A DNA stretch of 64,000 nucleotides from Chrysopilus asiliformis (Eukaryota; Arthropoda; Insecta; Diptera; Rhagionidae): positions 29,427,684-29,491,683 of the forward strand of contig OZ035961.1 in the NCBI GenBank assembly GCA_964034945.1. Reading direction: 5' to 3'. Every line of letters begins with the position of its first letter. The first letter of the stretch is position 1. Below, in pieces: positions 1 to 12,115 of the stretch. The notes beneath the pieces were generated by a model. The model was not told the origin of the DNA. It saw nothing but the letters and a program-made list of their open reading frames with translations, and made no database searches. The translations under genes were made by a program, and so were the position numbers.

Positions 1-1727
1 AAAAAAACGACGATCGCTTCCATTAAATTCGACGGTAATCGATTGAGGAAAATTTCTCAATCTCAAAATGTTTTCTCTTGCTTTTCTTTTCGAATTATAT
101 GCGGTTCCCTTTTTGTGGTTAGAAAAACGTGGCTTGGCTCGAAACGTGATTTGCGTTGATCCGGTTAACCTTCGATCGACCTTGTTCCAAACCCCGGTTC
201 TCGACGAATGTACTGAGCTGAATAGCTCGAATTGGAACCGTTAGGCCCTGGACAAAAAGCAATCGAATCGAAAAGCCTCGAATAAAACGGAACTTGAAGG
301 TTATGAAGCAAATAGTTCACGTTTGGAGGTTCGGAATTTGCGTTGAAAAACTTGAAGGTTTGGAGGTTAGAAGGTTAGGAATTCGCGGTATTCGGGCCGC
401 GCGGTAAGAATATATGGCTAATTCTTGCTAAAGTCGCGTTCTGACGCCAACTCTTTCTTAGCGCGTACTCTAACTTTCACCCGAATACCGCACAAAAAAA
501 TTCCCCTTTTTTTTTAACCAAATTAACCTGTCGGAAAACAAATCGTGAACAACCCGAACTGAATTTAACCAAACTTTATATTACAATACCTGTTATTTTG
601 TCTTAAATTCCTTCTAAAATTCCTTTTTTCCCTTTCGGATGTTCTCGTTTCCCTCCTTGAAATCACGTTTCGAAAACCACTTCACTTTTTATTTAATATT
701 TAACCACGTTCTCTATTTATTCTACCTTTTTCCCGTGGCTCCTCCACGAGCCGACGGGAACGGTCTGAGCCATACTTTCCACGAAAATTCTCGAAGCGCC
801 ATTATTTTTTTCCCATCCTTGGTGAATTTCGAGAATTCCCTTTGATCATGAGACTTACGCTTCTAGACACGTGTCCTTCCAGTATACGACTAATTTATTC
901 TTAACGTTTTATTTTAATCTAACTTAAACTTTACTGCATCTTGCTATACAGAATAATACACCCTCCATGTCCCTATAACAATTTCAGTTCATATCTCTTT
1001 GGTTTTGGTCAGAAACAACAAGAAATAAAGCAACTGGGGATCTAATAAAGGTTCTACTGTGATTTCCAATTTCGGTTCAAACCTTCACCCACGGGAATCC
1101 GCGGCTCAAACCCTATCCGATCGTCGGACAGTTTAAATCTGGTTTGAAACTAATGTAACTGTTCTCCGAGACTCGTACCTTCTGAATATCGTAAAAACTT
1201 CACAGTCTCGGCCAAAAATGAAAGACCCCCTGTTTTACACATATAACACCCTTTCTTCACCATACTCTCCCTCGTGACCTAAATATCATTTTTTAAAGGA
1301 ATAGAAAGGGAGGGGGTAGGGCAGGTAATTCAGTTTCTGTCTATATGTTAATTCACTATACATTAATTCGACACCACAGTTCTAACAATAAGTATCAACC
1401 GATATTTTTCGTCTCATTCACCTTTAATTAACGTGGTATACGTCTCACAGACACTGCGCGACGTATCGGTTGATTATTTTCATACTTTTTATTCAGGAAG
1501 CCATGAACAAATGTTAACTATCACTTAATAGAATCTTCTTTTTTTAAATCTGAAAAATCATCAAAAAATTCGGAAAGATTGTGCTATAATCAACAAATCA
1601 TAAGAAATACTTTTTTATAATTTTAGTAGACAATCAATATGAGCGTCTGCCAAAAGTTATCTCGGTACTAAAGTTTTCCACTACGTGAGTTAGAGGTAAA
1701 AATGTTATTTTTAAAAGTTTTTATTTA
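1..1727. other. No gene seen; unassigned DNA with an inverted repeat
   Basis: No supported exon. The first 500 bases are less AT-rich than the rest. GCGGTATTCGGG near 380 recurs as its reverse complement CCCGAATACCGC near 481, so about 110 bases between them could fold back. The reading frame at 639-845 has no recognisable domain. This could be part of a transposon or an untranslated region, but nothing here decides it. Confidence 0.4.
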
Positions 1728-1960
1728 GATTGCTTTCGTATCTTTCTGAATGCCTGTCTGTACATCTGTCTGTCTGTCAGGGTCAAACCTTGTAAACTAA
1801 TTTGACCACCTTCCACTTATTGGATTAACTTGGAATTTTGCACACATCCGTAAATGCGATGACAATACAAGGAAGATTCTGTAAGGATAACATGATTATC
1901 CTTTTCCTCAAATTTTCCGGAAAAAATCTCATCTGATGGTGTTTGGGGTCGCTGTTTTCG
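1728..1960 (-). repeat. Family C repeat copy (3' part)
   Basis: Contains the family's CTGTCTGTCTGTCAGGG tail, the 'TTGGAATTTTGCACAC' segment, 'GTAAGGATAAC...ATCCTTTTCC' and 'GGGGTCGCTG'. The same order is seen at 10.4-10.8 kb and in the longer copies at 16.5, 35 and 37.6 kb. No coding potential. Confidence 0.6.
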
Positions 1961-1985
1961 ATTCTGCAGTCAAAAAGTTCGTAAG

Positions 1986-2666
1986 CGAGATGTCACACTG
2001 GTCATCAGCTGCTGCAGCTCACTGAACCCAACATCAGTTGCACATGTAATCCAATGGCGCATGGCACACTGCAGAAAATGTACAGTTGCGTGTTTGCGAC
2101 ACGTAGCTGACTTTTTTGAACTGACCTAAATGTAGCTGATATCAGAAACATGCCGGGTAGTTTCTAATGTCATTTTTGTTAGATCAAATAAAATAAAATG
2201 ATAATTTTCAACATTTTTTTCGTCTGGCGGTAATAATTGTCATCAATAGCACAGTCTATTAAAATAGAATGGCCACTCTCTAGATTATAGGCTCTCTACT
2301 TCATATAATCTTGACTTTAAAATAATTACTAGTTGGGGACATCATAAAATTTTGACAAGTCTGTTTAACTAATAAACTTTTGAACAAGAGAAAATAAATA
2401 CGATGTCCATCGAATAGGATAAATTAAACACAGCAATCGTATAAGCTGTAGGAAAAGGTAGATGCTTGTAGGATTGCACAGATTCAGTTTTTTTAGCAGA
2501 GAAATAAGGAGAAGTTCTTCCTCCGAGTCCGACATTTTGACGTTTGAGGTCAGCTGATCCCAGTTCAGTGTGCCACGTCAACTGATCGAATCAGTTCCTG
2601 CAGCTGGCCGACCTGATGTCGGGATCAGTGAGCTGCAGGAGCTGAATCGCCAGTGTGACATCTCCC
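1986..2666. mobile_element. TIR element, about 680 bp, non-autonomous
   Basis: GAGATGTCACACTGG at 1987 is the reverse complement of CCAGTGTGACATCTC ending at 2664. The similarity runs inward for about 50 bases on each side through CAGCTCACTGA and CATCAG. Target duplication is not clear: TAAG occurs on both sides but is offset by one base. No transposase. Superfamily unassigned. Confidence 0.65.
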
Positions 2667-2710
2667 TAAGGCTATATCTAAAGCAAGAATATATATTCGA
2701 AGACTAAAAA

Positions 2711-3860
2711 TTATATATGTTACGGCCAATTTGATTATTCAGGGCAGTTTTCATAATGCTTGGTCATTATAAATAATGACCGATAAGAACAGGCAATTTA
2801 ATAATTTTGTATTTGTCTACGACAATCTAGGATAATTTATTATATTGCCCGGTCATTATAAATACTGCTATTATTTCTCTGCTCACAGCGGAAAGATTGT
2901 CGGAAGATTGCATGTGTTGGTGGTGTATGAAAATGTGGCTAGGTTTTACATGTGTTGTGTTTTGTTGGTAATTTACGCATAGGAAAGAAAGAAAAACCGC
3001 GTCCACGAATATATCGGTTATCTTTACTCCAACGTAGGTACACGGAAAAATCCCTAGGTTTCCTAACTAGTTAAACTATGGTATGACAGCAGAAAGAGGA
3101 AGTAAGACAACAAAACCAATTTCTATAGTGTAGTGCTTACTCTAGTGGAAGTTAATGAGGAAAGGTCTTATTTTCCATTCTATAGAATAGTTGTTCCCTG
3201 CCTATACATAAAAAAACCATTTTAACTTTACAGGAAATTTAATACTTTCTGTGAGCGCATATAAATCTATTATATTGTCGTTGTTTTAAAGAGACTTTGT
3301 AAAGAAAATGTAATCGGATGGCTTAATTTTGCATAATTCTTTTAATTTACAGTTATCATTAACAGAAATATGTACTTACAACGAACGAACAGTATTTTGA
3401 TATTTTAGCATGTAAGAAATTGCTTGCTTTCAGCACCGAAAACCGGTTAATTTTACCCAATTCAAACCCGGTTTTCGGTTCCAGAAAAAAGGCCGGGATT
3501 CCCGGGTACCCGGGTTTCGGGTACCCGGGATTGAATGCTCTACTCACTTTAATAAATTGACAGCAAAAACGCACTTTCACTATAGGACAATGGGGTGGGA
3601 AAAAGTGGGATGTGGCTGAAAAGTTTGTTCGCTCTGGACAAACTGGACAAAAAGAAAAATTGGTTTGTAGCTAAAGTTTTTTTTCGTCAGAAAAGTGAGG
3701 TTATATTGCCCATTCGATTTCCAGCATTATTCATAATGCCCGGGCAATGTAATATTTTCTATATAATTTATCATTTTGTCACATCACATTGGGCACTTTT
3801 TAAATTGCCCGGGCATTATAAATAATGCCCAATTGTTTACATTGACCGTAACATATATAA
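2711..3860. mobile_element. TIR element, about 1.15 kb, rich in palindromes
   Basis: TTATATATGTTACGG at the left end is matched by its reverse complement at the right end, and the similarity continues with CAAT. Inside are repeated palindromic blocks built on GGGCATTATAAATAATGCCC and TTGCCCGGGC near both ends, and a GC-rich fold-back of CCCGGGTACCCGGG units at 3490-3530. No transposase frame. Target duplication cannot be separated from the AT-rich palindromic termini. Confidence 0.6.
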
Positions 3861-5208
3861 GTGTAGCGATAACAGATGTCAAAAATGCTTTTTAAAAAAA
3901 ATCATTTTTTTCCTGATGAAATCAACAAAAGTAGAGCTTCTAGAATTTTTTGTTTGATTCGCCTGTAATTATGGAAATAATGAAGTCTGTGATTATACTA
4001 ATTCACAAAAAGCAGCACATTTTAAACTTTTGGTTGAAAATTTAGTTTATATTGAACTTTTGACACAATGAATTTGTTTAAAGTTTTTGAATGCGGAAAG
4101 TAAATTTTATCGAACGATCTAAACCACCGCTTTAAATAAATTTTGTAAAAAAATACCTATGGATTATAATTTTATGGCAGACTCCCTGCATATATGCTTG
4201 TTTTATATAATAGCTTTTATAATTATCCTGTAATATAATGACTCTGCTTAGCGATGGAACCAATTTCTAAAACTTCGACCGCATTGGCAATTTCAGCAAC
4301 ATGTCCTGTAAACTCTGATGGCAAAAGTCATTTAGCCAATAGGTAGAATGAGAATATATGCATGAATACGCAGGCGATAAAATTTTGCTTATGCGACTGC
4401 AACCAGATCTATTATTACGTAAGTTTATCAGTTAATTCAGCCTGAGAACAGGACTATTGTCATCATTTATTACAAAACCACATTGGGTGAACACATTTAA
4501 TACAATTTATATACATACCAGCACATCTATATTTATACACATGTACCAAATATATATTCGAAATGTTAACTAGTAGCTATACACATAAAATGCATGCCAA
4601 GAACTTAACAAAGTTTGAAATTGTCCAAAAACCTGATGGCCACTTGGAATATATACTGAAATTTATAACAGCTGAATTGGACTAAACGAGAGAAAGGAAG
4701 TTCAGAACAATGCAACACTACCAAACAACAGAAGTTTTCCAAGATATGTTCAGAAAGAAACTTTCTGTTGTCGAGCTAAATGCTGTTTTTTAAAAAAAAA
4801 ACTATTATAAGATAATTTTCAACCAAATGGAAGACGAACATCCTGAGTGATTTGATTAGATGTGTGACAACTACAATGGAAAATATTTAAAGATTTAGAA
4901 TTTTAAATTGAATGAGAAAGACAAAAAAGAGTAATTCAATATTTACTTTTTTAAATAAAATAGTGTTTATGAAAATCCAGCTGTAAGTTGAATTTAAAGT
5001 TAATATTTCAATTAGTTCTTAAATTTTTGTATAAATTTTCGGTTTTGTACAAATAATTGTGCTGGCTGACCCATGGGGTGGAGTTGGGCTCCGAAGCAAT
5101 AAGAGATGAGGCCCTTAGTTATGCTATAATTATGATGTTTGATTTAGCTCACGGTCAGAGCTGTAAATAACTATTTATGACGCCAGCAAAGGCCTCCATT
5201 TTTAAGAT
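3861..5208. other. AT-rich DNA, nothing recognised
   Basis: No frame of useful length, no repeated family segment and no clear inverted termini were found. Confidence 0.4.
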
Positions 5209-5480
5209 GGAAACATAAGAAAATCTACAATTGCCAGGGGTCGATTGTAAAATACCTTATATGATGACAGACAGAATGTTCATGTAAAAAAATCATTTGT
5301 ATAAGAGAGGGAGAAGCAGTGGTCCGATTAGGTTTTGATGTATGTAGGTATAAGGTATGTAAAATCCTATTCTAAACACATTTGATCTTTGCAAGTTTTC
5401 CGATGCGATGCACAGTTTTGGAGAAAACAGAAAAAAACTATTCCATTTGTATGGGGAGGGAGAAAGGAGTGGTCCAACTG
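5209..5480 (+). repeat. Family B repeat, truncated copy
   Basis: Begins with the family head ACATAAGAAAATCTACAATT and GCCAGGGG. It continues with the recognisable 'GATTTTGATGTATG', 'GTAAAATCCTATTCTAAACA' and 'CATTTGTATGGGGAGGG' segments. The downstream GACA array and 3' end are missing. Confidence 0.6.
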
Positions 5481-5644
5481 GAGACGCACGGAAGACATTC
5501 AAACCATACCGGAAGCTTCAAGAAAATGATGCTTGGGATCTCGTTTTAATTTTGGCTTAACATCCTTGGGCGGGGCAAACCAGAAAACTACTCCCGAGAT
5601 ATAAGCGTCCCTATAAAATTTCGGCAATGGTCGATATGAGATAA

Positions 5645-6266
5645 TACTATGTTCACACCGACGCAAAACCACGTAATTTTGCGAAATGATTTAGATCTTA
5701 AACCAAAGTGTTCACACAGAGGTTAAAGTAATTTTGTTTGACATTTCAACGACGTTGGTTCAAAAAGGGATCGAGGAAGTTTGTGTAGGATTACTATGAA
5801 TTTTAGTAATATGATGAATAATAGAATTCAAAACATCAATTAACTATGTGCAAAACAGAACTAGACACTTTAGAAGAAAATGGAAATTATATGTAATGAA
5901 AATAAACAATTATTTTCCATTTCATATCTAATCGCATCAAAAAAAGGTCCTTTTTTTGCCCCGCGTAGGTTGTTTACTAATAAATCCTCTTTGCGTACGG
6001 AACACGGCTTCTTTTTCTTATATTTCCGTCTTTCCAATCCAGCACAAATGTCAAAACTGATGTGCTGAAGAGAGCTGAATAAGTAATGCAGAGTTGTATT
6101 CATTGTTTTTGCTTGATTTCGTTCGTAATTTTGTGGAAATTGCATACTTTTAGTGATTTTGAAAACAGACTAATGTAATGGAAATCTCGTGATTTCGAGC
6201 GTGATTTCGTTCAAAATTACGAAAATCTTCAAAATTACGTAATTTTCCGTTGGTGTGAACATAGTA
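5645..6266. mobile_element. Harbinger-like TIR element, copy 1 of 2
   Basis: Termini TACTATGTTCACACCGACGC and its imperfect reverse complement are flanked by TAA on both sides (5642-5644 and 6267-6269). A TWA trinucleotide target duplication is the hallmark of PIF/Harbinger transposons. A second copy of about 634 bp lies at 30.67-31.30 kb in the opposite orientation. The minus-strand frame at 5870-6145 is partly conserved in the other copy (KRKYKKKKPCS and LVNNLRGAKK), but no transposase domain is recognisable. Its length and lack of a transposase make it non-autonomous. Confidence 0.8.
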
Positions 6267-6758
6267 TAAATTGAAACTATGATGTCAGCTGGAAGATTTA
6301 GCAGCATTTGAACCGTTAGCATGTGATGAAAACGAGGAAAACGAAGCTGAATTATATGAAAATAAAAAATATAAATACAGAATGGATAGAAAAGAATACA
6401 AGCATTTGAAAGTATCAAAAATATATTTGAATTAACTAAATCAAGTTTAATCCTATTGGAATTTCTCGGCTTATAAGGTCTGCAAAAACAACAAAATTAT
6501 ATTATTTTTGCGGAGGTCGAGTATAAACCATGAATCAGAAATGGTTCAATGGTTAAACACTAAATAAATCAAGTTTATTTAATTAACTTTTCGAATTCCA
6601 GGATTTGAGAAGAACTAGGGCTACCTGGATGATGATACTATTATAAATATATTGACTGTATTTGGTCACTAGTCCTTACGAAAAGGTGACTAATATCACT
6701 ACTTATAGCAATGGACTATATTCGGTTATTGGCATATTCATTATATATGATAATCTAA
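6267..6758. other. AT-rich spacer between two TIR elements
   Basis: No gene or repeat recognised apart from the flanking target duplications. Confidence 0.4.
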
Positions 6759-7093
6759 TGGTTCACCCACAATGAAAGCGGCAAGCGGTAACGGCGACGG
6801 TGGGCGGCATGGCGCCGCCACACATACCGCAGAGCCAGCTACAATGATAGCGGCACCGTGGGCATATGCTTCTGTCTTGCAAAATCAAAACGTCAAAACA
6901 TCTTCATAGAATGTGGCGCCAAATGTGGTGGTTTCATAAAACATTTTGGGCGCGGCGGCGGCAAGTTTGACTTTATTTCAAACTCGGCGGCGCCGGAAAA
7001 AGTGCGCTGTCGTTGCCGCTGTATTGTAGCAGCTCGTTAGTGCAAAAAAAAAAATGCCGCCCGCCGCTTACCGCCTTCACTGTGGTTGAACCA
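6759..7093. mobile_element. Harbinger-like MITE, 335 bp, GC-rich
   Basis: TGGTTCACCCACAATGAAAG at the left end pairs with the right end read in reverse (TGGTTCAACCACAGTGAAGG). About 26 of 30 bases match. TAA flanks both ends (6756-6758 and 7094-7096). The interior holds many GCGGC/GGCGG words, unlike its AT-rich surroundings. The small reading frame at 6858-7040 falls wholly inside the element and is not a gene. Confidence 0.85.
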
Positions 7094-7519
7094 TAAGATC
7101 ATCGAGAGGCAAGTGACTGTTTTGGCTACTAGTCTTATTCCTTGATCAAATTACATAAATACGAAAAAGCATAGATTAAATCAAAATTGTAAATCATTGA
7201 GAGTCAAGAGACCATTTAAGGTCACACGTTTTAAACTGTGTGCTATAGAAGTTAAAAAAATTGTTAACCTTAAACATTTTAAAAAAAAGAGCAGAAGCGA
7301 TTGATTCTTTTGGTCACTATCCTTATTTCTTCTTTTAAAACGATAAGGAAATGTATAATCGTAACAGTTGGCATTTATGAAAATGTTAATCATCGGGACG
7401 ATGATTAGACAGGATGGCCGAATGTAGGCATCCATGTTCATAAAGAAAGGAAAATTCCCTTCTCCTTAGAAAGCCATTAGAACAATCAAGTGCTCATCGT
7501 TGAGATGGTTAGCTTCTGC
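7094..7519. other. Unassigned AT-rich DNA
   Basis: No gene or recognisable repeat. The minus-strand frame at 7181-7441 has no domain signature. Confidence 0.4.
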
Positions 7520-7613
7520 GCAGAGGCTGAATTAGGTTTTCAGACCCATCAGGTCGGACGCAGGAGTTAGTCTGTCGCCTCATTGGACGATTGCCCTCTG
7601 GCTTTTCTTATGT
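7520..7613 (-). repeat. Family B head fragment abutting a family A copy
   Basis: Shows the end GACGATTGCCCTCTGGC followed by TTTTCTTATGTTT, the reverse complement of the B-family head. It runs directly into the 3' terminus of the A copy at 7614. Confidence 0.5.
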
Positions 7614-8235
7614 TTATACCCGTATGGTGAAACCAAAGGGTATATTAACTTTGCCTTACCGTTTGTAACGCCAAGATCCCGTCATCGCACAAAAAAATGA
7701 ATTACACCAGTGTGTTTAGAATGATGAAAAAAGTTGAATTTTGCATGTCCGTCCGTCTGTCCGTCCGTCCGTCTGTCCGTCCGTCCGTCCGTCCGTCCGT
7801 CTGTCCGTCCGTCCGTCCGTCCGTCCGTCTGTCCGTCTGCCTGTGGCGCGGATTGCGGGCGCACGGATTGAGCTAGAGACTTGAAATTTTGCACAGATCC
7901 GTTTTTCGTAAAATTCGAGGCTAAGTTCGTTCATGGGCAAAAATGGACCATTAGGGGGGGTACCCCCCATACGAACGAAAAGGTTTTTTTCGAATATCTC
8001 AAAAACGGTGCATCTTATCAAAAAAGTCCAAGAACAAAAGTTATTTAGGATATAATTCTACATAAAACTCCTATACATCAAAATCCGATTGGAATACATT
8101 TTAAAAATCTTATTGGACAGTTTGACTTCAAAGTGGAATTTTGGTATGACTGTTCGAATTTTGATACGAATATCACCATACGGGTCTTCAATGATTGCCA
8201 GATTGGCAATTATAGCTTTTGTTATGTTTTTAATC
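7614..8235 (-). repeat. Family A repeat with GTCC/GTCT array
   Basis: Full-looking copy of a dispersed family also seen at 38.1, 45.2 and 49.4 kb. Read on the minus strand it starts with ACATAACAAAAGCTATAATT and the hairpin TTGCCAATCTGGCAA, passes 'ACCCGTATGGTGATATTCG', and then has a polypurine/pyrimidine array of GACGGACA and GACAGACG units (7745-7840 on the plus strand). It ends with CCATACGGGTATAA. The array translates as repeated TDGRTDGR peptides in overlapping frames. These are repeat artefacts, not proteins. Confidence 0.75.
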
Positions 8236-8420
8236 TGGTTTCTTCAAAAAAGCTTCACATAGTATGGCTAAGAGTTTCATGCAATTATTATAAGAACTGC
8301 AGAAAAAATAAACAAAAAAAAATGTTGATAAATTTTTATTTTATCTACATTCGAAAAAATGCGTCTTTTCTCACAAGTTTTGTGCATACATTTTTCGACT
8401 ATTTATATTTTCAGATTAGA
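8236..8420. other. AT-rich spacer
   Basis: Nothing recognised. Confidence 0.35.
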
Positions 8421-8508
8421 GACTGTCCATCAAATACGTAACACTTTTAGGATACTAAGCTCCCTTAGGATACAAAGCTAATACGCGTAGCGTGTTTAAT
8501 GGACAGCC
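8421..8508. repeat. Very short TIR element or hairpin
   Basis: GACTGTCCATCAAATACG at the left is matched by the reverse complement of the right end (GGCTGTCCATTAAACACG), about 14 of 18 positions. Total length is under 100 bp. Target duplication not clear. It resembles very short insect MITEs, but the class is uncertain. Confidence 0.5.
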
Positions 8509-10424
8509 GTGTACAAAATCGTTATTTTTGAGCAAAAATAAAATTTTCTCAAAAATACTTCCAATCTAGGAAAATTTCCTTTTTTTATTATTCCAAAATG
8601 TTTGTCTATGAATTTCGTACACATATTTATAAACCTTTCTTTATTGGATCAATAAATTCCATTCAATTTTTCTTATTATTCAGTTATGGTAAACACAGAA
8701 AATGTGTTCTATTCGACATTAGATTAGCAAAATCAAATAATTCGTCTTTGTTTCTTTCTTATTATTTTTTATTTCTGTTGAGGAATGCTAATGCCGTATT
8801 GAAAGGGAGGATATTTAGAGAAAAAGGGTAATACTGAACTTGCAAATCCGATTTATTATTTCTTTTTTTTTCTCTGGTTGTCCTTTTGCTTTACCCAAGT
8901 AAGTCCCATGTTTTTATTGAACCATGGCAAGGAAAAAAAAGTTTTAAGGGCAATAAATTTACTTAATCACTTAAATTCGGGTCCTATGACCCGCCAATAA
9001 ATCAACCCTCGTATGATAGCTAGAGACCAAAAAAGTGACACCACTTGGGGTCAAGTGAACTCGTTTCGTAGCATTGATTGATGCCACCCCCCCCATTTTT
9101 TTGCTCTGTTGTGATCCTTGACAAATTGACAGTATAATGGTCAAATCCATTTGGTCAGTATACAACGATACGACATTCTTCAAGCTTATTATTCATTGGT
9201 AAAAGAACTTTCCAACACTTTTGCCTGTTCTCCGTTCAAAACTTTAAAAGTTGAAATAATATTGACCTATCCGAAACACAAGTCAATTCACGATTTCTCT
9301 AGCAAAAATAGATTTAGATACGAGTTGGTATATATTAAGCTAAAAGCATATTATTTCAATAAACCATGTGGAAATGTAAACGGTAGGAAACATAAGTGAA
9401 CAGCTGGTCCAATAGTTTGTCATTTTCGTAAAAATCTCCTTTCGGCTATACCCCATTGATCTTTCACCTTTTTGCTATACGTGAATGATTTCAAGCCGTA
9501 TACTCGTACGAGTATGAGTAAAAAAATGATTTCATCATATGTTTTGCCCTATAATAGAATTCAGAAAGTTCCTTTTTGGACGATTGTTTGTAAAGGCCAT
9601 AAATTTTATTGATATTACTCGTAAATAAATAAATTGAAAATTCCTATCAAAGGTCAAGGACTGCTATTTAAATAGCATAAACAGATAGCCTAATAAAACA
9701 AATTGGAATGTTTTTCAAAAAAAAAAAAAAAAGTTAAGAAACGTCCATTTTCACAAATTTTTTCCTAATTTCCCTTTTGTTTTTGTAATTTTATTGCTTC
9801 TTCGCTGTTACCGAAAAAAATGTATGTACATTTAAAGGCAAAGTTTAGTCAGCCAAAAATTCTAACAAAATACAAATGGGCATCATTAGGCTGAAAAATC
9901 ATAAGAGATTAAGAACAAGAGTGATGCTGTCGAACATTTTGCGTGTGTTTGCAGATTTGGACCGATTTCACAACATGGGGTTGAACCTTGTTTTTTTCTT
10001 TCGTTTCATTTCTTTTGATTTTGATTTCATTTTTTTTTCCGTACTTTCAAGATTAATCGAACACTTTACTAGGGGTTAAACGATGAAATGTGCTTTCGTT
10101 AGCGATTGGGTGCTTTATCATTGGTTAAACATTCCTTTTACTCGCCGGAGATCAGATGTGGCGGTAAGAGAGCGAAAAGTGGCAATTATCCTTAACGTTT
10201 GACTTTAAAGTTTTGAATTTTTTTCATGAAAAATTATTAACATGTACGAAAATTGGACACGAAAAGCGCAAATGCCAAATTGATAAAAAAAAATACCCCT
10301 TAAAATATGCTTAACATATTTTCATTTAAAACTGTAATGACTATTTTGTAATCTATTTGATGTACTCGAGTATCATCGAGTTTCATGATTCGCAGTGAAT
10401 CAAATGAATTAAAATTTGTCAGTT
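8509..10424. other. AT-rich DNA without recognised gene
   Basis: Several frames of 70-80 codons (8598-8831, 9151-9399, 9876-10079) have AT-driven composition (F, I, N, K) and no domain pattern. A short palindrome ATACTCGTACGAGTAT occurs near 9499. No repeat family copy found. Confidence 0.4.
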
Positions 10425-10830
10425 TTTTAAAAGCTTTTATATAGCTTGCCTTCGTATCTGTTTGTTTGTCTGTCAGGGTGAAATCTTGCTATCTAATTTT
10501 TACTGACTTCTACTAATTCGATTGACTTGAAATTTTGCACACACACGTACGTCCGATGACAATACAATATTTTCACTACATCGACTTTGTAAGGATAAGG
10601 ACTGATCCTCTAAGGATAACGTGATGATCCTTCAAATTTTTTGGAAAAACCCCCTTCTGGGGCTCGCTGAATCCAAAGGAGACTGAAGACCAGAGGAGAC
10701 TGAATAATGGTACTCTAGGCATTCAAAAATCTGCAAGGATAACGGAAGGTTCTATAAGGATAACACGATTATCCTTTTCCTCAAATTTCCCGAAGAAAAC
10801 TTTCATCTGGAGGTTTTTGGGATTTTAAAT
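10425..10830 (-). repeat. Family C repeat copy
   Basis: Same segment order as the copy at 1.7 kb: CTGTCTGTCAGGG tail, 'TTGAAATTTTGCACAC', two or three 'AAGGATAAC...GATCCT' hairpin motifs and a degenerate 'GGGGCTCGCTGAATCC'. It includes a 'GAGGAGACTGAATAATGGTA' segment that recurs near 12.96 kb. Confidence 0.6.
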
Positions 10831-11889
10831 AATAGTTTTTTTTTTGAGACAGCCTCCTACTTGGGAAAAATAACAAAAATTGCGGGCAATTCGAAGGAAA
10901 ATTGTTTTCATAATGAATCTTTATAAACCGGAAGCTGATTCATAATTGCGCATTATCCATCACGTTTCGGACAAGCCTTTGTACCCCATAATAGCAACTT
11001 TGACACTTATGTTTGCCCAAAGTCACTGTTCGAAAATTATGAGACCGGCCATTAATGGGTTAATTACGAATTTCCCAATTTATCCCAGAAATCTTACTTC
11101 TCTATGGCACTACATCCAAAGGCGAGACTAAATATCCTCAAATGAATTCTCGTTACAATTTGCTGTCTCTGCTGAGCCCACGTACAGTTTCACATGAGGT
11201 GCTAACCAAGGATGACTTACAACATTTGTGAGGTTTTTCGTTACAAACCATCGAAAACAGAGTTCCTAATATTAGTCAAGATGGATGGTGTATATAGCGA
11301 CAATATAGCCACAAAGCAAAAACGGGTAAACTTATATTTTGAAAAATATTTTAAAGCGTAACATCCTTTTTTTAACATAGAACTTCCACTGGCGTCGAGA
11401 GTAAAATGTTGTGGTCGAAAATTAGGTACACTGCCCTATTAATTTTTTTGATTTGAAGTTTTTTTATGAAATTTTCTCTTATTCGACGGGAGAATAATTT
11501 TAGATTTCATTTCATTGAAATCGAAAAACCCTTTCTATGAAAAAATCAAAAACGAAAATTTTCATACATGGATGCCAACCGGTAAAAAACTACGAATCTA
11601 ATATTTTTCATGATTCTACAAGAGAGAAAAGTTTCATTGACATCCCTACCTCGATGTGAGGGGTACATCCGTAGGTTTACTGGTTAGTCCATCCGTCCTC
11701 CGTGTCAATTTCGACCCAGAAATAAAAACAGATTCTATTGTTTTTAAGAACTTGTAATTTCAATGATTTTGAAAAAAAATGTCTTGCTAGATGTTTGATC
11801 AATCCGGTAAAAAAATGGTTTTGTCCACATATTTTATATGCCAAATTTTTGTATTCAAAACCACTTGAAATTATGGTTTGTGAATGGCT
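10831..11889. other. Unassigned AT-rich DNA
   Basis: No gene or repeat recognised. The frame at 10946-11131 is short and has no domain. Confidence 0.4.
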
Positions 11890-12115
11890 TGCAACAAGAA
11901 CGGGGTGACTCCACTTTTGAAAAAAAGCAGGTAACTCCAAAATTTTAAAAACATTTTTCTGGTTCCGAATTGGTATTATTGTATGATTATGGTGGCAAAA
12001 CATGTGTAAAGGCATACACCATAAGTGGGAAAAAATTTTATTTGATGAAATCAATCAATTTTATTTGTTTAATTTCCGAAAAGTACTAAAAATTTAGCTA
12101 CCCCGTTCTTGTTGC
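11890..12115. repeat. Short inverted-repeat element, about 226 bp
   Basis: TGCAACAAGAACGGGGT at 11890-11906 is repeated exactly in reverse complement at 12099-12115. The interior is AT-rich and does not code. No target duplication is evident, so it may be a MITE or a chance fold-back of two repeat fragments. Confidence 0.55.

Noticed and set aside
6858..7040. Cys-rich 60-codon frame
   Set aside because: Lies entirely within the GC-rich 335-bp MITE.
7682..8021. Two overlapping minus-strand frames with TDGRTDGR repeats
   Set aside because: They translate the GACGGACA array of a family A repeat in two frames. The same peptides appear at 38.3 and 49.7 kb for the same reason.
11677..12054. 125-codon minus-strand frame
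   Set aside because: Overlaps a short inverted-repeat element and has AT-driven composition with no domain pattern.
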